A DNA stretch of 64,000 bases from Agelaius tricolor (GCA_023055355.1 JALJCS010000001.1:109570881-109634880), one strand, 5' to 3'; shown: positions 1 to 11,149, counted from the stretch's first letter. The notes: a model not told the origin generated them from the sequence alone. Numbers and translations are program-made.

Positions 1-1375
1 TTGGTCCTTCTTTAGTGGCAAACACCTCAGCACTCAACTTTTTGCAGTTTCAGGCTTTCTCTCACATACTAGTGTGAAAGAAATACTTTTGCATGTCCTT
101 GATTCCCTTTTGCCGAAGAGATCACTTTTAATTCTGGTTTATCAAAAAACAAAACCAGCTATGGATTAAAGTCCTAGCCAGACCCTCATTTATGCTCAGC
201 ATCATGCAATGCTCTTGACTAGTGAGTTACACTAGCAAAAACCCCAAACACTGCTTTTCCTGGTTTAACCCATCTTCTGGGGGAGTACAGCAGATTTCAA
301 TATTCTAGGCTCCTCTTAAAAAGAGATGTTTTTATAACAGTAGCTGTGCTCTTTTTTTGAATCCATGTAGACTGCAGCATGCAGGGGTAAAAGGACAAGG
401 GAGGAAGTGTTGTAAAAGCTCTTTCCCACAGGTCTATTTGAAGTGTGGAGTGTATTTGCTTTGGCTTGGAGGGGAGAGAAGCCAGCACTGATAGAGGCAG
501 AACAGCAGCAGCACTCTGGATGGCATGGCAGGAGCCCTGAAAGTCCCTACTGCAGAGATGCTCAGAAAGCTTAAAAAAAACAGGCTGAATTCTCTCTCCC
601 CTTCTGTCAGTTTGTTCAGAACTACACAGATTCTGGGGCTGCAGCAAGATCATCTTAATATAGGATTGTGTCCTGATGCAGCAGCTACAAAGCTTAAATA
701 GGGACATTTTTTAGGGAGGTTCTTGCTGGAGTAAGGCTGGGAAAGCTGTGAAGTGTGAACAGCCTTGAAGTTAATGAAAAATAAAGATATTCAGAACCTT
801 AAAACGGACTTCAGGATGCAGTCATGTACCTGAGAGCTGTATTAAGAGCCCATTTGAATCAGGGGCTCACTCACAACATTAAGAGTACCCAGCAAGAAAG
901 ATTAAAGCTCTCTATTGTTCTCACCAGAAAATCAGCCTTCTTTTAACAAATTATTGTAACTGATCATATATCTAGTGCGAGAAAGTTGTGTCTACATTAG
1001 TGTCACACAGATGTGTTCTCTTCACTGTTGGGTTAATGAAGGTGAATGTTTTGAATCCATTTTAGAGCAGAGTTCTTGTACAGAAACTTCTGACAGAAAT
1101 GCCATCTGTAAGGACTGGTGGATCCTTAAGTGTCAGTTTGGCAAGTTGTCCTACTGTGGGTAGCTGCAGAAATATTTCGTGTATGTTGTTGTAGATTTAA
1201 AAGCATTGCTCATGGTTTCATTCGAGTGTCTGCATTTCTGACACGGATGTGACATATCTGTATATATTATAAATCAATACTATTTTTAACCACATATTTT
1301 GTACAAATATTCACATTAGCGCTGTACTTCAATGAAAATCTATTATGGTATTAAACATTTTGGTGGAATTAGCAA
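1..1375 (+). other. Possible 3' UTR tail of an upstream gene (RCAN2 by synteny)
   Basis: No coding exon is recognisable. From about 1240 to 1375 the sequence becomes very AT-rich and ends in an ATTAAA hexamer (1350-1355), the usual look of a vertebrate mRNA 3' end. In mammals the gene beyond ENPP5, in the matching orientation, is RCAN2, so this may be its 3' UTR. That identification rests on gene order only; no RCAN2 protein sequence is present. The open frame on the minus strand at 297-707 has no recognisable domain and is probably chance. Confidence 0.3.
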
Positions 1376-2630
1376 ACTCCTTGTCTGTGCTTTGCTTTCA
1401 TTTTGTATCAGTGTTAAGCAGCTGAGCCATTTCTGGCATCCAGGGCAAATATTATAATTTCCAGCTACTCATGTTGTTCCTTAAATCCAGGTGCACCTGT
1501 ACCCTCTAGTGACTGATCCCAGCCACTGCAGAGGCCGCTCCCAACACTTCTGGATCCCAGTGAGAGCCCAAAATCAAGCCTGAACCAACAGTAAATGTCA
1601 GCACAGTTTTTTCTAGCTAATGAGTAACAATGTGGGACAGCACATTGCTGTTGAGGGACACCCAGTAAGAGATTTCAATACACACAGGTGCAGTTTTATA
1701 ACAACTTTTTCCCTTTTTCCCTTTCTCCAAAGTTTCTAGTGGGGTTTTCAGCCAGGAATCAGATGATGGACTTTGTCCTACAGGAGCAGAACAGCGACAT
1801 CCACACAGGTTCTACCAGGCACAGCAGCAATGTGATTCTCCAGGCTTGGACTAGCTCAGCCTCACACCTGTAACAGGACAGCAGCAATGAAGGAGGGGGA
1901 AAAAAGACATGAAGAAAACAATTAGAAGAGCCTTGTTCCCTTGTACAATCCCTGGTGGTATGGTGAAAGGGAAAAAGGTATCACATATATGTATATAGAT
2001 ATACATATAAAAATAGAAAATTAGAAATATAAATATATACATAATTATTTGTTTATTTATTCAGTCAACAGGCAGTGCTTGTGTGCAGCCTTGACAACTC
2101 TATGATTCTGTGTTCCCATGCACCAGTAAGAAGAGAGTTTTGTACTGCCATGAATTGGGGTGGGGTTTGTGAACATACACAGGACACGGACTTTGGACTC
2201 ATACATAACACAGATCCTCAGCTAGGAAAGGTGGGAAACCTAGCTTGGATTTTTGTCCAGTTCAGCAGTTTAGATTCTACTGAGATGGGGAAGGATAAAT
2301 TTATTTTCATTCCAGGACCTAGATGTGGGTCTGGACATGGAAAGGAGGGGAAAGCATCTTCTGGGAAGCAAATGGAAAATTTAGAGCCTCAGAACCTCTC
2401 AAGAGGAGAAAAAAAGGCTGATAGAAAAACAGCAATTTTAAAATTATTATTATTTCTAACTGAAGAAGCACTTCCAGATATCCAGAGAATGAATTTTACT
2501 CCTTGTGTTTTACAGTCAGCTGAGCCAGCCCTGCCCAAGCTCTATGACATGCAGCAACGCCCTTACAACCCTTGTGACATCCGTGCCAGGGCTGTACTGG
2601 GGAACACCACCCAAGGTCACCTCACCTGTG
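1376..2630. other. Intergenic, no gene seen
   Basis: No exon-like structure was found. 1975-2056 is an AT-rich low-complexity patch of ATAT and ATAC words. The plus-strand open frame 2075-2899 runs into the CR1 fragment and is not a gene: its second half is CR1 sequence in the sense direction. Confidence 0.5.
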
Positions 2631-2632
2631 AC

Positions 2633-3240
2633 CTGGGGTGCTGGGGACAGCAGCTGAACATGAGCCAGCTGTGCCCAGGTGGGCAAGAAGACCAAAGGCA
2701 CCTGGGCTGTAGCAGCCATGGTGTGGCACAGGGCCAGGGCAGGGACTGTCCCCTGTGCTGGGCACTGCCGGGGTCACCTCCAGGGCTGTGCCCAGTTCTG
2801 GGCCCCTCACTTCAGGACATTGAGGGGCTGGAGCGTGTGCAGGGAAGGGAACGGAGCTGGGGAAGGCTCTGGAGCACAGGCCTGAGGAGGAGCAGCTGAG
2901 GGAGCTGGGAAAGGGGCTCAGCCTGGAGAAAAGGAGGCTCAGGGGGATATTCTGGCTCTGCAAAACTCCCTGACAGGAGGGGGCAGCCAGGTGGGGGTCG
3001 GGCTCTGCTTCCAGGGAACAGGGACAGGACAAGAGGACATGGCCTCAAGCTGAGCCAGGGGAGGTTTCGGCTGGACATTGGGAACAATGTCTTCACAGAA
3101 ATGATGATGAGGCACTGGAATAGGCTGCCGAGGAAGGCCGTGGAGACACCGTCCCTGGAGGTGTTCAAGGAAAGACTGGACATGGCACTGAGGGCTGCGG
3201 TACAGCTGGCGCAGTGGTGCTCGGCCACAGGCTGGATCTG
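2633..3240 (+). mobile_element. CR1 LINE fragment, sense, 3'-truncated
   Basis: This carries the typical 3'-half CR1 text: the 'cagctgaacatgagccag' block near 2651, the 'ctgggcccctcact' block near 2800, 'ggctggacattgggaac' near 3070 and 'aggctgccgaggaaggc' near 3122. It stops near 3240 without the terminal ATTCTRTG repeats, so the 3' tip is missing. The body is degenerate. It ends only about 60 bp before the ENPP5 CpG island. Open frames on both strands here are CR1 relics. Confidence 0.9.
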
Positions 3241-3295
3241 TGCTCTCAGAGCTCTCTCCCGACCCAAAAGACGCCGTGCCTCCGTAATTCCGTAA

Positions 3296-3720
3296 TTAAT
3301 TCCGTGTCCCCCTCCCGCCGGGCCCGCCCCGCGCCGTCCCGCCCCGCACGCTCTGAGTGACGGCGCCGGGGCCGCTCCCGGGCGGGGCCGGGCCGGACCC
3401 GCTGCTCCGCGGCCCCTCAGGTAACGGCGGCGGCTCCGGAGCTCGGGGGGTCCTCGGCCTTCTCCGGCCCGGGGCTGGTGGGGGTGTGGGCGCTGCGTGT
3501 GGGGAATGGCGGCCTGGGCTCGGCATCCGCGTGTGCCGGGCTCCGGCGGCCGCCGAGCGGGGCCCGGGGCGCTTTTCTGTCTGTCTTGTCCGTCTGTGTG
3601 TCCGTGTGGCAGCTCCTGCCCTTGGCAGTGCGGTGGGTTCGTCCCCCCAGAGCCCCTCCGGTCCCCAGAGTTTTGTGGGGCCGAGTTCTGCAGAGACCCG
3701 AGTCAGTAGATGTGCTTAGG
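3296..3720 (+). promoter_or_regulatory. ENPP5 CpG-island promoter
   Basis: The GC content and CpG density rise sharply compared with the AT-rich flanks. A GC box (GGGCGGGG, 3380-3387) and a TGACG half-site near 3357 lie just upstream of a good splice donor at 3420/3421 (CAG|GTAACG). There is no TATA box, as expected of a CpG-island promoter. Position and strand fit ENPP5, whose first coding exon begins with an acceptor at 5271-5272. The transcription start is inferred to lie around 3330-3400. Confidence 0.75.
3340..3420 (+). other. ENPP5: Predicted ENPP5 non-coding exon 1
   Basis: The exon end is set by the donor CAG|GTAACG at 3420/3421. The 5' boundary is only estimated from the GC box. Splicing from here to the acceptor at 5271-5272 would give a 5' UTR followed by the first coding exon. 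The sequence holds the splice signals; their use is inferred from the need for an upstream exon. Confidence 0.5.
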
Positions 3721-4185
3721 CTGTATCCGCAGAAGAGCCATGTGAGAAGGCCTTGGAAAAAAACCAAACCAGCCGTCATTTATTATTTATTGAGAGCATG
3801 CAGTTAAGGAATTAGAATAAAAGAATTATAGATCATTATGAGATCATTAGTAGTGTAAAATTCAGAAGCAGAGACTTGATTTCACTTGAGAGGGATTCAA
3901 TCCATACTCGTCCCTCCCCAGAAAGGGGATTTATGGGCTATGTCTAATTTGGCAGCTGGGATTCCAATGAACACAACATTGTGTTGTCCCTTCGTCCTTC
4001 AGGTTCAGCTGGAAGAAATCCCCCATCAGGTGGATCTGAGGTAATCCACAGCCTTTGGGTCTGTGTTTGCTGAAAGGGGAATTAAATCTCTGGAATGTCA
4101 GTTTGTTCTTAGCAGAATTCAAGGCCTGGATTTTAATTTTGGGAGACACACAAGTTTGGTGCAATGTTTGACTGCCTGCAAGTCG

Positions 4186-4347
4186 CAGAATCCTATAATC
4201 ACAGAGTGGTTTGGGTTGGAAGGGACCTTAAAGCTCATCTCATTCCAACCCCCCTGCCATAGACAGGGACACCTTTCACCAGCCCAGCTTGTTCCAAGCG
4301 CTGTCCAGCCTGGCCTTGGACACTTCCAGGGATGGGGCAGCCACAGA
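4186..4347 (-). mobile_element. CR1 LINE 3'-end fragment, antisense
   Basis: Antisense CR1 terminal sequence: a degenerate ATTCTRTG-type tip near 4186-4205, then the 'ggtttgggttggaaggga' block near 4211 and 'tccagcctggcctt' near 4302. The reading toward higher coordinates is antisense, so the element points left. It is about 160 bp and strongly 5'-truncated. Confidence 0.9.
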
Positions 4348-4894
4348 TCCCATTCCATTGTTGCAGTGGTATTCAGATGCTTGTCATACCGTAACTTCTT
4401 ATATTCACTAGGATATTTATGTACTCTGAGTATTAAGATGGGTTTATTGGTTGCAAATTCACTGTTTTCCAGCTGAATTTCAGTGGTGATTTAGTCCCAG
4501 AGGATTGCTGAAAAATAGGAACCTAAAGGGAACTGTAAGGAATATTGGTATCACCCATATGCAGGATTGGATTGAGCAATATCTGGTCCTGTGGTTAAAT
4601 GATGCCTGTTGAACAAAAAGTGAGGAATATTAGCATGAAATTTTAGGTCAGTTACAGACAGAGAAGTTCTGTGTGAGGGTTCTTACAGGGATCTTGCTTT
4701 GAGTAGTTATCTGAGTTTTAAACAAGAAATTGTTTGGGAAGAACAGGAGGAAACTGGGGCAGGGGAGCACAAGCCAGTGCAAAGGGAAATTATGTGTCAT
4801 ATTTTGTCAGATAAGGACATAATAAAGACTGTTAGATGAGGAATGCCTGTCATAGCTAGGAGGAGTCAAAATCCTTGAGTCTTATGATCAGAAT

Positions 4895-5163
4895 TTGAAT
4901 CACAGAATGGTTTGTGTTGGAAGGGACCTTAAATGTCATCTTGTCCCAAGCCCCTGGCATGGACAGGGATACCTTCCACCAGACCAGCTTGCTCAGAGCT
5001 CTGTCCAGCCTGGCCTTGAGCACTTCCATGGATGGGGCAGCCACAGCTTCTCTGGACCTGTTCCAGGGCCTCACCCCCTCACAGTAAATAATCTCTTCCT
5101 AATATCTAATCTAACCCTGCCTTCTGGCAGTTTGAAGCCATTCCCCCTTGTCCTGTCACTGCA
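4895..5163 (-). mobile_element. CR1 LINE 3'-end fragment, antisense
   Basis: Starts with the antisense CR1 tip 'gaatcacagaatggttt' and runs through 'agcctggccttgagcac' and 'taatatctaatctaaccctg' to 'ccccttgtcctgtcact'. It lies about 100 bp upstream of the first ENPP5 coding exon and is in the same orientation as the fragment 700 bp to its left. Confidence 0.9.
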
Positions 5164-5319
5164 TGCTTTTGTAAAATATATCTTAGAGTATATAAATACA
5201 TAAAGAATGTTTTAGCCACTCATTCTTAAAACTTAAGTTATGACTTTGACAACTTCTGCCTCTGCTCAACAGATGCCATGTTGCCTCAGAAGAGGGGACA
5301 GATGTCTTCCAGAATAGCC

Positions 5320-6142
5320 ATGAGCAGTTACTGGAAAGTCCTGGGAATTTTCTTACTCTCTCTTCCAAGTGCGCCGTGTCTCCAGGCAGCCCAGCCCGGG
5401 GTGCTGCTGGTGTCATTTGATGGGTTTCGCTGGGATTACATCTACAGGGTGTCCACTCCCAACTTCCACTATGCCATGGAGAGCGGGGTGCACGTCAGGC
5501 AGGTGACAAACGTGTTCATCACCAAGACCTACCCCAACCACTACACCCTGGTGACAGGGCTCTATGCTGAGAGCCACGGCATCGTGGCTAACGAGATGTA
5601 TGACCCTGTCCTGAACGAAACCTTCTCCCTGAACAAAATGAACACCCACAATTCCAAGTTCTGGGAAGAGGCCAGTCCAATATGGGTGACGAACCAGAGG
5701 GAAGGACATAAATCTGGTGCTGCTATGTGGCCTGGAACAGATGTGAAGATACATGGAGTCTTGCCTACACATTACATGCCCTACAATGAATCTGTTCCCT
5801 TTGAAGACAGGGTAGCAAAGCTCATCGAGTGGTTTACATCAGAAGAACCCATCAACTTTGGCCTCTTGTACTGGGAACAGCCTGATGAGTCTGGACACTT
5901 TCTGGGCCCAGAAAACCCACTTATGGGAGCGATAATCAGTGACATTGACAGAAAACTGGGGTATCTCATTTCTGAACTGAAGAAAGCAAAGCTGTGGGAT
6001 GTGATAAATGTCATAGTCACGAGTGATCACGGAATGTCACAGTCGTCCTCAGAAAGGCTCATTGAGCTTGATCAGTACGTGAGCAGAGAGCTCTATACAG
6101 TCATCGACCACTCCCCTACAGTAGCCATTTTGCCAAAAGAAG
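5320..6142 (+). CDS. ENPP5: ENPP5 coding exon 1 (signal peptide and most of the phosphodiesterase domain)
   Basis: First of three coding exons of ectonucleotide pyrophosphatase/phosphodiesterase family member 5, a type I membrane protein of the alkaline-phosphatase superfamily; the mammalian enzyme is reported to cleave NAD. The joined protein is 456 aa (human 477 as I recall). I chose ATG 5320 (good context, gccATGa) because residues 1-24 then form a signal peptide as in mammals; in-frame ATGs at 5278 and 5302 would put charged residues before it. Seen here: metal ligand D34 (SFDGF), nucleophile T70 (TKTYPNH), metal ligands D189 and H193 (PDESGH), D236-H237 (TSDHGM). The exon ends in a phase-1 donor, AAAGAAG|GTAGGA. 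The Cys after SDHGM found in relatives is Ser here. Assigned to ENPP5 rather than ENPP4 by residue-level similarity, e.g. 'FRWDY' and 'KAKLW'. Confidence 0.96.
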
Positions 6143-9100
6143 GTAGGAGCTGCAGCAGTAACGTTCCTGAGGAGGTACTTGAGTATCCAAACTTCATAGA
6201 CTGAGTTGATGGTAGCAGCACTGATGGCAGTAGGACATCAGCCTTGAACAAGGAGTACTTGCAGGATCCCTTTGTTCTTTTTGTGGGCTCTGCCAAAAGC
6301 CTGGATGAACTTTCTCAGAAAGTAAAAGGGAGCAAATCTGTTTGCTGTTTGCTAATATTGCCAAGGATCCTTTAGTCCTTGTGAGAAGTAAGATAATCTA
6401 ATGGCATTATCAAGGCTGAATGGTGCTCTAGATAGATAACACCTGAATGTTACATATCTTGCCTTTCATCAAGATGCTGAAGCCATAGTGGAAGAATTAT
6501 ATTTCTAACTCAAACAGTAAACTGAGAACAGATGGGGATCTTTGATAAAAAGAAAGCCTGTGTTGGCTATTTGATTGGCTGCCAGCTATTGTAGTTCACT
6601 GAGTTTTTTTCCCCCGTCCTGCTGAACAGCCAGGCAGTTACATTTATACCATTTTTATTTAGATAAAGGTGGGCAAGAACAATGTTGGAATCAAAATCTG
6701 AAATCTGGTTGCGGTCACCTAAGAGTTGCTGAGGTGTCAGGTGTATGTTTAGTGTCACTAATGCATCTGCTTTTTATTTTGATGATCAAGTACTGTAAAC
6801 TACTTGGTGCAAAAATGTAAACCTGGAAAATAACACCCCTGCCCACACAAAAAAAGTGCTAATATGGGAGTTGAATTTCAAGGTGACCTTCTGGAAAGGC
6901 GTTTTTTAAGAATTCTGTAACATTTGGATGAGTAGTGGATAGATATACTCTGTATTTAATGCCTAAGCAGGGAGAGTATTTTGCAGAATTAAGTGACCTG
7001 TAAGTCACTTAATTAAGGCCTGAACAAATGTGTCTTGTCATTTTTAATTTGAAGAATACTCCAGATTCAAATGTGAGTATGTCCAAACTGAGGTCTCTGC
7101 TGCCTGAGCAGTCAGGCCCTGTAGCTGGGTGCTGTTTCTCTCTGTGGTGATAAAAGAGCCAAGTTTGGAAGCTTCACCCCCACAGAGGTTGTCCAAGATG
7201 TTCTCATTAACAAATAAAGAAGCTGTAAAAGTAAACTTCAGTGCTGACACCTCCCTAATGCAGTAAAGGAGGACTTTAAGATGTGTAACTTGATTCTCCT
7301 GTCTGCTAAATGCTGAAAAGAAACAGTGTCTCTGCTGCAATTAGATGACAGAACAATAAAAAAGCCATTTCAGTGGATTTCAGGAACAGCTTGGATTTGA
7401 TTTTGCCCAGAGATTCAGGTATTTATTACACTACCAATAAACAAGAATCAGTTTTGAGCACAGCTAAAATTCTTTCCTTCAGTGGTACCAGATGTGATTT
7501 TTATTATAAAACAAGGAGTGTCACTGTCAGTTCAGGTATGAGCTAATATGTGCTTAAGTACATAACACTGATTCTTCACCTGCTATTCAATTTGTCTTTC
7601 TTAAACCAAAGGGATGGTAAAACTTTGTGAGATTGAGGAAAAGTTTGAATGCTTAAAAACGCTGCAATTTCTTTTAACTGTTTGACTATCTATTGCTTCC
7701 CCAAGAGATGGATTAAAGCCATTATTTACCCATGCTGGTGCTTTACTGTGTGTGGAGAACTAGATGTTCACAAAGAAGCTGTACCTGTACCACAGCTGAT
7801 GATGCTGGCCTTTTTCTTGCATTTAATATAAATATATTCATTCAAATCATTAGGGTAAAACCAAATTTGCTATATCTGGGACTTCTCCTCCCTGCTAGCC
7901 CATATAGAAAGCTGGCATAGCAAAATTCACTTTATTACTAATATAGTCCTAGAAATGCTACATTAGAGCCCCTCTTCTTGTTGCTGTAACTATCTCTGAT
8001 ACCTTCACTTTTGCTGTCTCATCTTGACCTTTGTTTTGTTTCTTAATTTAGTGATTTTTTTTGTGCCAGTTTGACATAAGAAACAATAATGTGTTTCCTT
8101 CAGAATGTATAAATTAATGTCTATTCCTTCAGATTTTCTATATTGGATTCTAGGAACTGAGGGGGAAAAGGAAAATGGTTTCTTTAGAAACGTTGGCTAC
8201 TTTCTCCCAGATTTTTTCCACTGATACCCATTCAAAACTCCATGGATACTGGAAATGGCAGTCTCAAAGGGGCCTGCAGACACACAGTGCATTCAGCTGC
8301 ATGTGTCACACAAATACTTACCTAAGTCAAGAGAGCTGAGGATTTGTTGTGTCACAGGAGTCTCCTGTGTGCACTCCACGGCTCTCAATAGGAATCTGGC
8401 CTTAAGTGGAGGTGGGGAATGAAGAAATTTGGTCAGCTGTCAATTCCTGCACTTGCTTTGGTGTTCCTGGCTGTTTGTTCTGGTTCCTCCATTCTGTGCA
8501 CTGGTGTTCCAGCCAGCTTGAACAACTGGTTGTGGCTCTTCAGTGGCTTTTACTGGAAAGGCAAGCTCAGAAACTGGAAATAAGCAAATAAAGAACTGGA
8601 GGTGGAAAATGCCTATTTATTCAGTGTCAGTAGAGCTCCTGAGGGTTTGTGCTCACTGTGACTAGGGAAGGGAAAGGAGCAGGCACTAGGAATGCAGAGG
8701 AGTAGCTCATGCTGTTGGCTGTTACTGAATAATAAAGGAAAGCAACAAAGTGCTTTAAAATAGATGAAAAGTGTCACTTGCTGTCACTAGGTGACAGAAT
8801 TTGGCCTGAATGCAGCCATTACCTCACAAACAGGTTTCGGAGGTGTCGTCTTGCTTTCAGGCATTGCACAAAGCTGGAAGGGTTTGGTTCCTTTTCCAGG
8901 AGTCAGCTGAATGCTTCCTAACTCATTCCTGTGAGAAGCTTACATTCTGATAACTGTGAAATTAGGGATTTTTCTAAAATTAGCAAGGCAGTTATTGCTT
9001 GGGAACAGGCTGTGAATTCTGGTGCTGAGGGGGATCTTACTGTGACTGAGGCTCTGGGTTTCTCACAGGAACTTCTGTGCACACACTGTTGTCTCTTACA

Positions 9101-9227
9101 GTTATAATTCACTTGTGGGAAAGTACATTTTGCCCTCTTCTTTCAGCTGTATTTCAACTACTGATGAGTTCAGCAAACACACTGATATGTTTAATTTTTG
9201 TCTTTTGTCTCTTTTGTTTGTTTGAAG
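6143..9227 (+). other. ENPP5: ENPP5 intron 2
   Basis: Donor GTAGGA at 6143, acceptor 'ttgtttgtttgaag' ending at 9227. No gene or clear transposon is visible. An 11-bp inverted repeat with a 6-nt loop lies at 6987-7014. The open frames here are short and have no recognisable domain. Confidence 0.75.
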
Positions 9228-9404
9228 GCAAACTGGATGAAGTATATGAAGCTCTGGCCAACGCTCATCCCAACATGACTGTGTATAAAAAGGAGCAGAT
9301 TCCAGATAGATTTCACTACAAACACAACCGTAAAATCCAGCCCATCTTAGCAGTGGCTGATAAAGGATGGGAAATTGTACAGAACAAGACTGATGGTTTT
9401 CTAC
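9228..9404 (+). CDS. ENPP5: ENPP5 coding exon 2
   Basis: 177-nt, phase-1 to phase-1 exon encoding residues 275-334, from the split glycine through 'KLDEVYEAL', 'YKKEQIPDRFHY' and 'IQPILAVADKGW' to the split leucine. It belongs to the C-terminal part of the phosphodiesterase domain. Acceptor 'gtttgaag|GCAAAC', donor 'CTAC|GTAAGT'. Both junctions restore the family sequence (PKEGKLDE and GFLLGNHG), so the boundaries are firm. The matching exon of ENPP4 is 171 nt. Confidence 0.95.
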
Positions 9405-10725
9405 GTAAGTATTCTGTCTTTATAGTGTTTTGCTGTATCTTCCAGGGCAGGGACCTTATGTGGTACTTTATCTCCTAGTATCAGCAACCAAAGTTCATTT
9501 TTTTTTTTTTTAAGACTGGGAAGGAAAACTAAAGTGTGTGAAATTTATAATTTTTCCCCCTGATGGGATGGGAAGCACCCTGCTGTTAGGGGAGGAGGAT
9601 CTGCACTTACTGTTTCTTTAAACATTAAACTTGCTGAGATAAGATCAATCACATGTTTTAGTGGCCCCATACTTGAGGTCTTTCAGGATGTAGCAAACCA
9701 ACAAGCACTTCCTGAGAAATGAAAAAAGAAAGTTGCAATTGAATGTGTTGAGTAGAGAGTGAATAGGGTTGTTTTATCATGTTTTTCTTATTTACTGGAG
9801 AAGGGTTGGGTTGGAAGATACAAAAACATTTTCTGAAAGTTTTCAGCTTGTCTGGATGCTACACTTGGAGTAACCTCATTCTATTGCTACAAAGAGTCTT
9901 TGGATATTGTGTTACTGCACACCGGTGATTTTCATTTGCCTTGGAGGAAAAAATGCATTCTAGGTGATTGGAGGAATAAAACCCCCAACACTTTGAAGTT
10001 CCTCACCTTCCAGTTTTAGATTTATTATAGGTAGCATGGAGGCAGTGAACTCTAACTTCTTGGTAACCTAAAATACAGGTGTTACATGGTCAGTTCTTGC
10101 ATTTCTAATTGAGAACCTTTTGAACTTTGCTGCTGGTTGTGAACCTGAAGTGTGTTATCAGCAAGACTTAACAAGATTTTCAGTAGCTGCTGAAAGCACC
10201 TTCTAGTGCCTGTGTGTTTGACACATTCCCAGTTTCTAATGCCCCTGTCAGGAGTGGGCACTGGACATCCACCAGTGAGTTCTTCTTCCTTGTTGAGGAG
10301 TTGATGGTGCACAAAAGTGGACAAAATTTCAAAGTGTCTCCTTGGAGTCACATGGACAGTCTGACTCTACATGTGTTTTTTTTTTTTTTTTAATTTTCTC
10401 TAAGAGATCTGGGCCAGTTGCAAAGTTGGTATTTTTCCTTGAGGAAAATCAAGGAAGTGTGGGTGTACACAGTGTGCCATTGACAATGAGCTCACTTCCC
10501 CCCCCCCCCCCCCCCCTTTGTTAAATAGTGCTTTGTGTTGTGGGTTTTTAGGTATTTTCTTTTTGTAGTTCTGAGCCTTGGTATTTGCTAGGAGACATTT
10601 GTGCTGTCAAAACAACCCTCTCTAAGGATGCTGTGCCTTTTCTGCATTCTACTAATTTTAGGAAAATGTTCAATGCTTGTTTTGCAACTCTGGAATATTG
10701 ACCTTTATCTATCTTTTATTTCTAG
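9405..10725 (+). other. ENPP5: ENPP5 intron 3 with a poly-C tract
   Basis: Donor GTAAGT at 9405, acceptor 'cttttatttctag' ending at 10725. It holds a T12-13 run near 10377-10391 and a pure C19 run at 10498-10516. No exon or gene is seen. The open frames at 10082-10351 (minus) and 10342-10524 (plus) are chance. Confidence 0.75.
10498..10516. repeat. Homopolymer (C)19
   Basis: Nineteen uninterrupted C on the plus strand within ENPP5 intron 3. Such tracts are length-unstable and prone to sequencing error, so the count may not be exact. Confidence 0.85.
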
Positions 10726-11096
10726 TTGGTAATCATGGATATGACAACACTGTACCAGAAATGCATCCCATTTTTTTGGCAGTTGGGCCTGCTTTCAGAA
10801 AGAATGCCACCAAACAATTCATGAATGCTACGGACTTGTACCCCTTACTGTGCCATCTGCTTGGCATCAGCCCACTGCCCAACAATGGTTCCTTCAATGC
10901 TGTGAAGGATATACTTGCTGAGAAAGTTCCTGGAGCCCGTAGTGCAGATTCCTACTCCACTGTGGTAGGAGTCTTCCTGGGCAGCTTGCTTGTTTTTGTT
11001 TTTACTGCAGTTTTTGTTAAGCATTTTGTCCTTGCCCAAGCAAATTCCATGCAAATCCGACACACTGAAGCTGCCCAGCCGCTGCTGCAAGATTAA
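10726..11096 (+). CDS. ENPP5: ENPP5 coding exon 3 (last metal ligand, membrane anchor, stop)
   Basis: 371 nt, acceptor 'tttctag|TTGGTAATC'. It encodes residues 334-456: the third zinc-site histidine H337 in 'GNHGYDN', the end of the catalytic domain with N-glycosylation sequons (NAT twice, NGS), a short juxtamembrane segment, one hydrophobic membrane helix (about residues 412-434) and a cytoplasmic tail ending PLLQD before TAA. Compared with human ENPP5 as I recall it, about 20 residues of the stalk between the catalytic domain and the membrane are missing, which accounts for the shorter total length. Confidence 0.95.
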
Positions 11097-11149
11097 TAAC
11101 AGCCGGGATTATTTCCTGTTTGGGGCTTAAAATAAGCCTATATAAAGAA

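Larger units (their letters stand above)
3421..5272 (+). other. ENPP5: ENPP5 intron 1
   Basis: The intron runs from the predicted donor at 3421 to a pyrimidine-rich acceptor ending 'ctgctcaacag' at 5272. It carries two antisense CR1 fragments (4186-4347 and 4895-5163). Nothing else is recognisable. Confidence 0.55.

Noticed and set aside
2075..2899. 274-codon open frame on the plus strand
   Set aside because: The second half is sense CR1 LINE sequence and the first half has no coding signature; open frames in CR1 3' halves are common relics.
3296..3807. Several proline/arginine-rich open frames on both strands
   Set aside because: They are GC-rich frames within the ENPP5 CpG island; stop codons are rare in such sequence by composition.
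6143..6204. Read-through of ENPP5 coding exon 1 into the intron giving a soluble 295-aa form
   Set aside because: The first 20 intronic codons are open but a clear donor and a family-consistent next exon exist; a retained-intron protein would lack the third metal-site histidine and the anchor, and nothing in the sequence supports its use.
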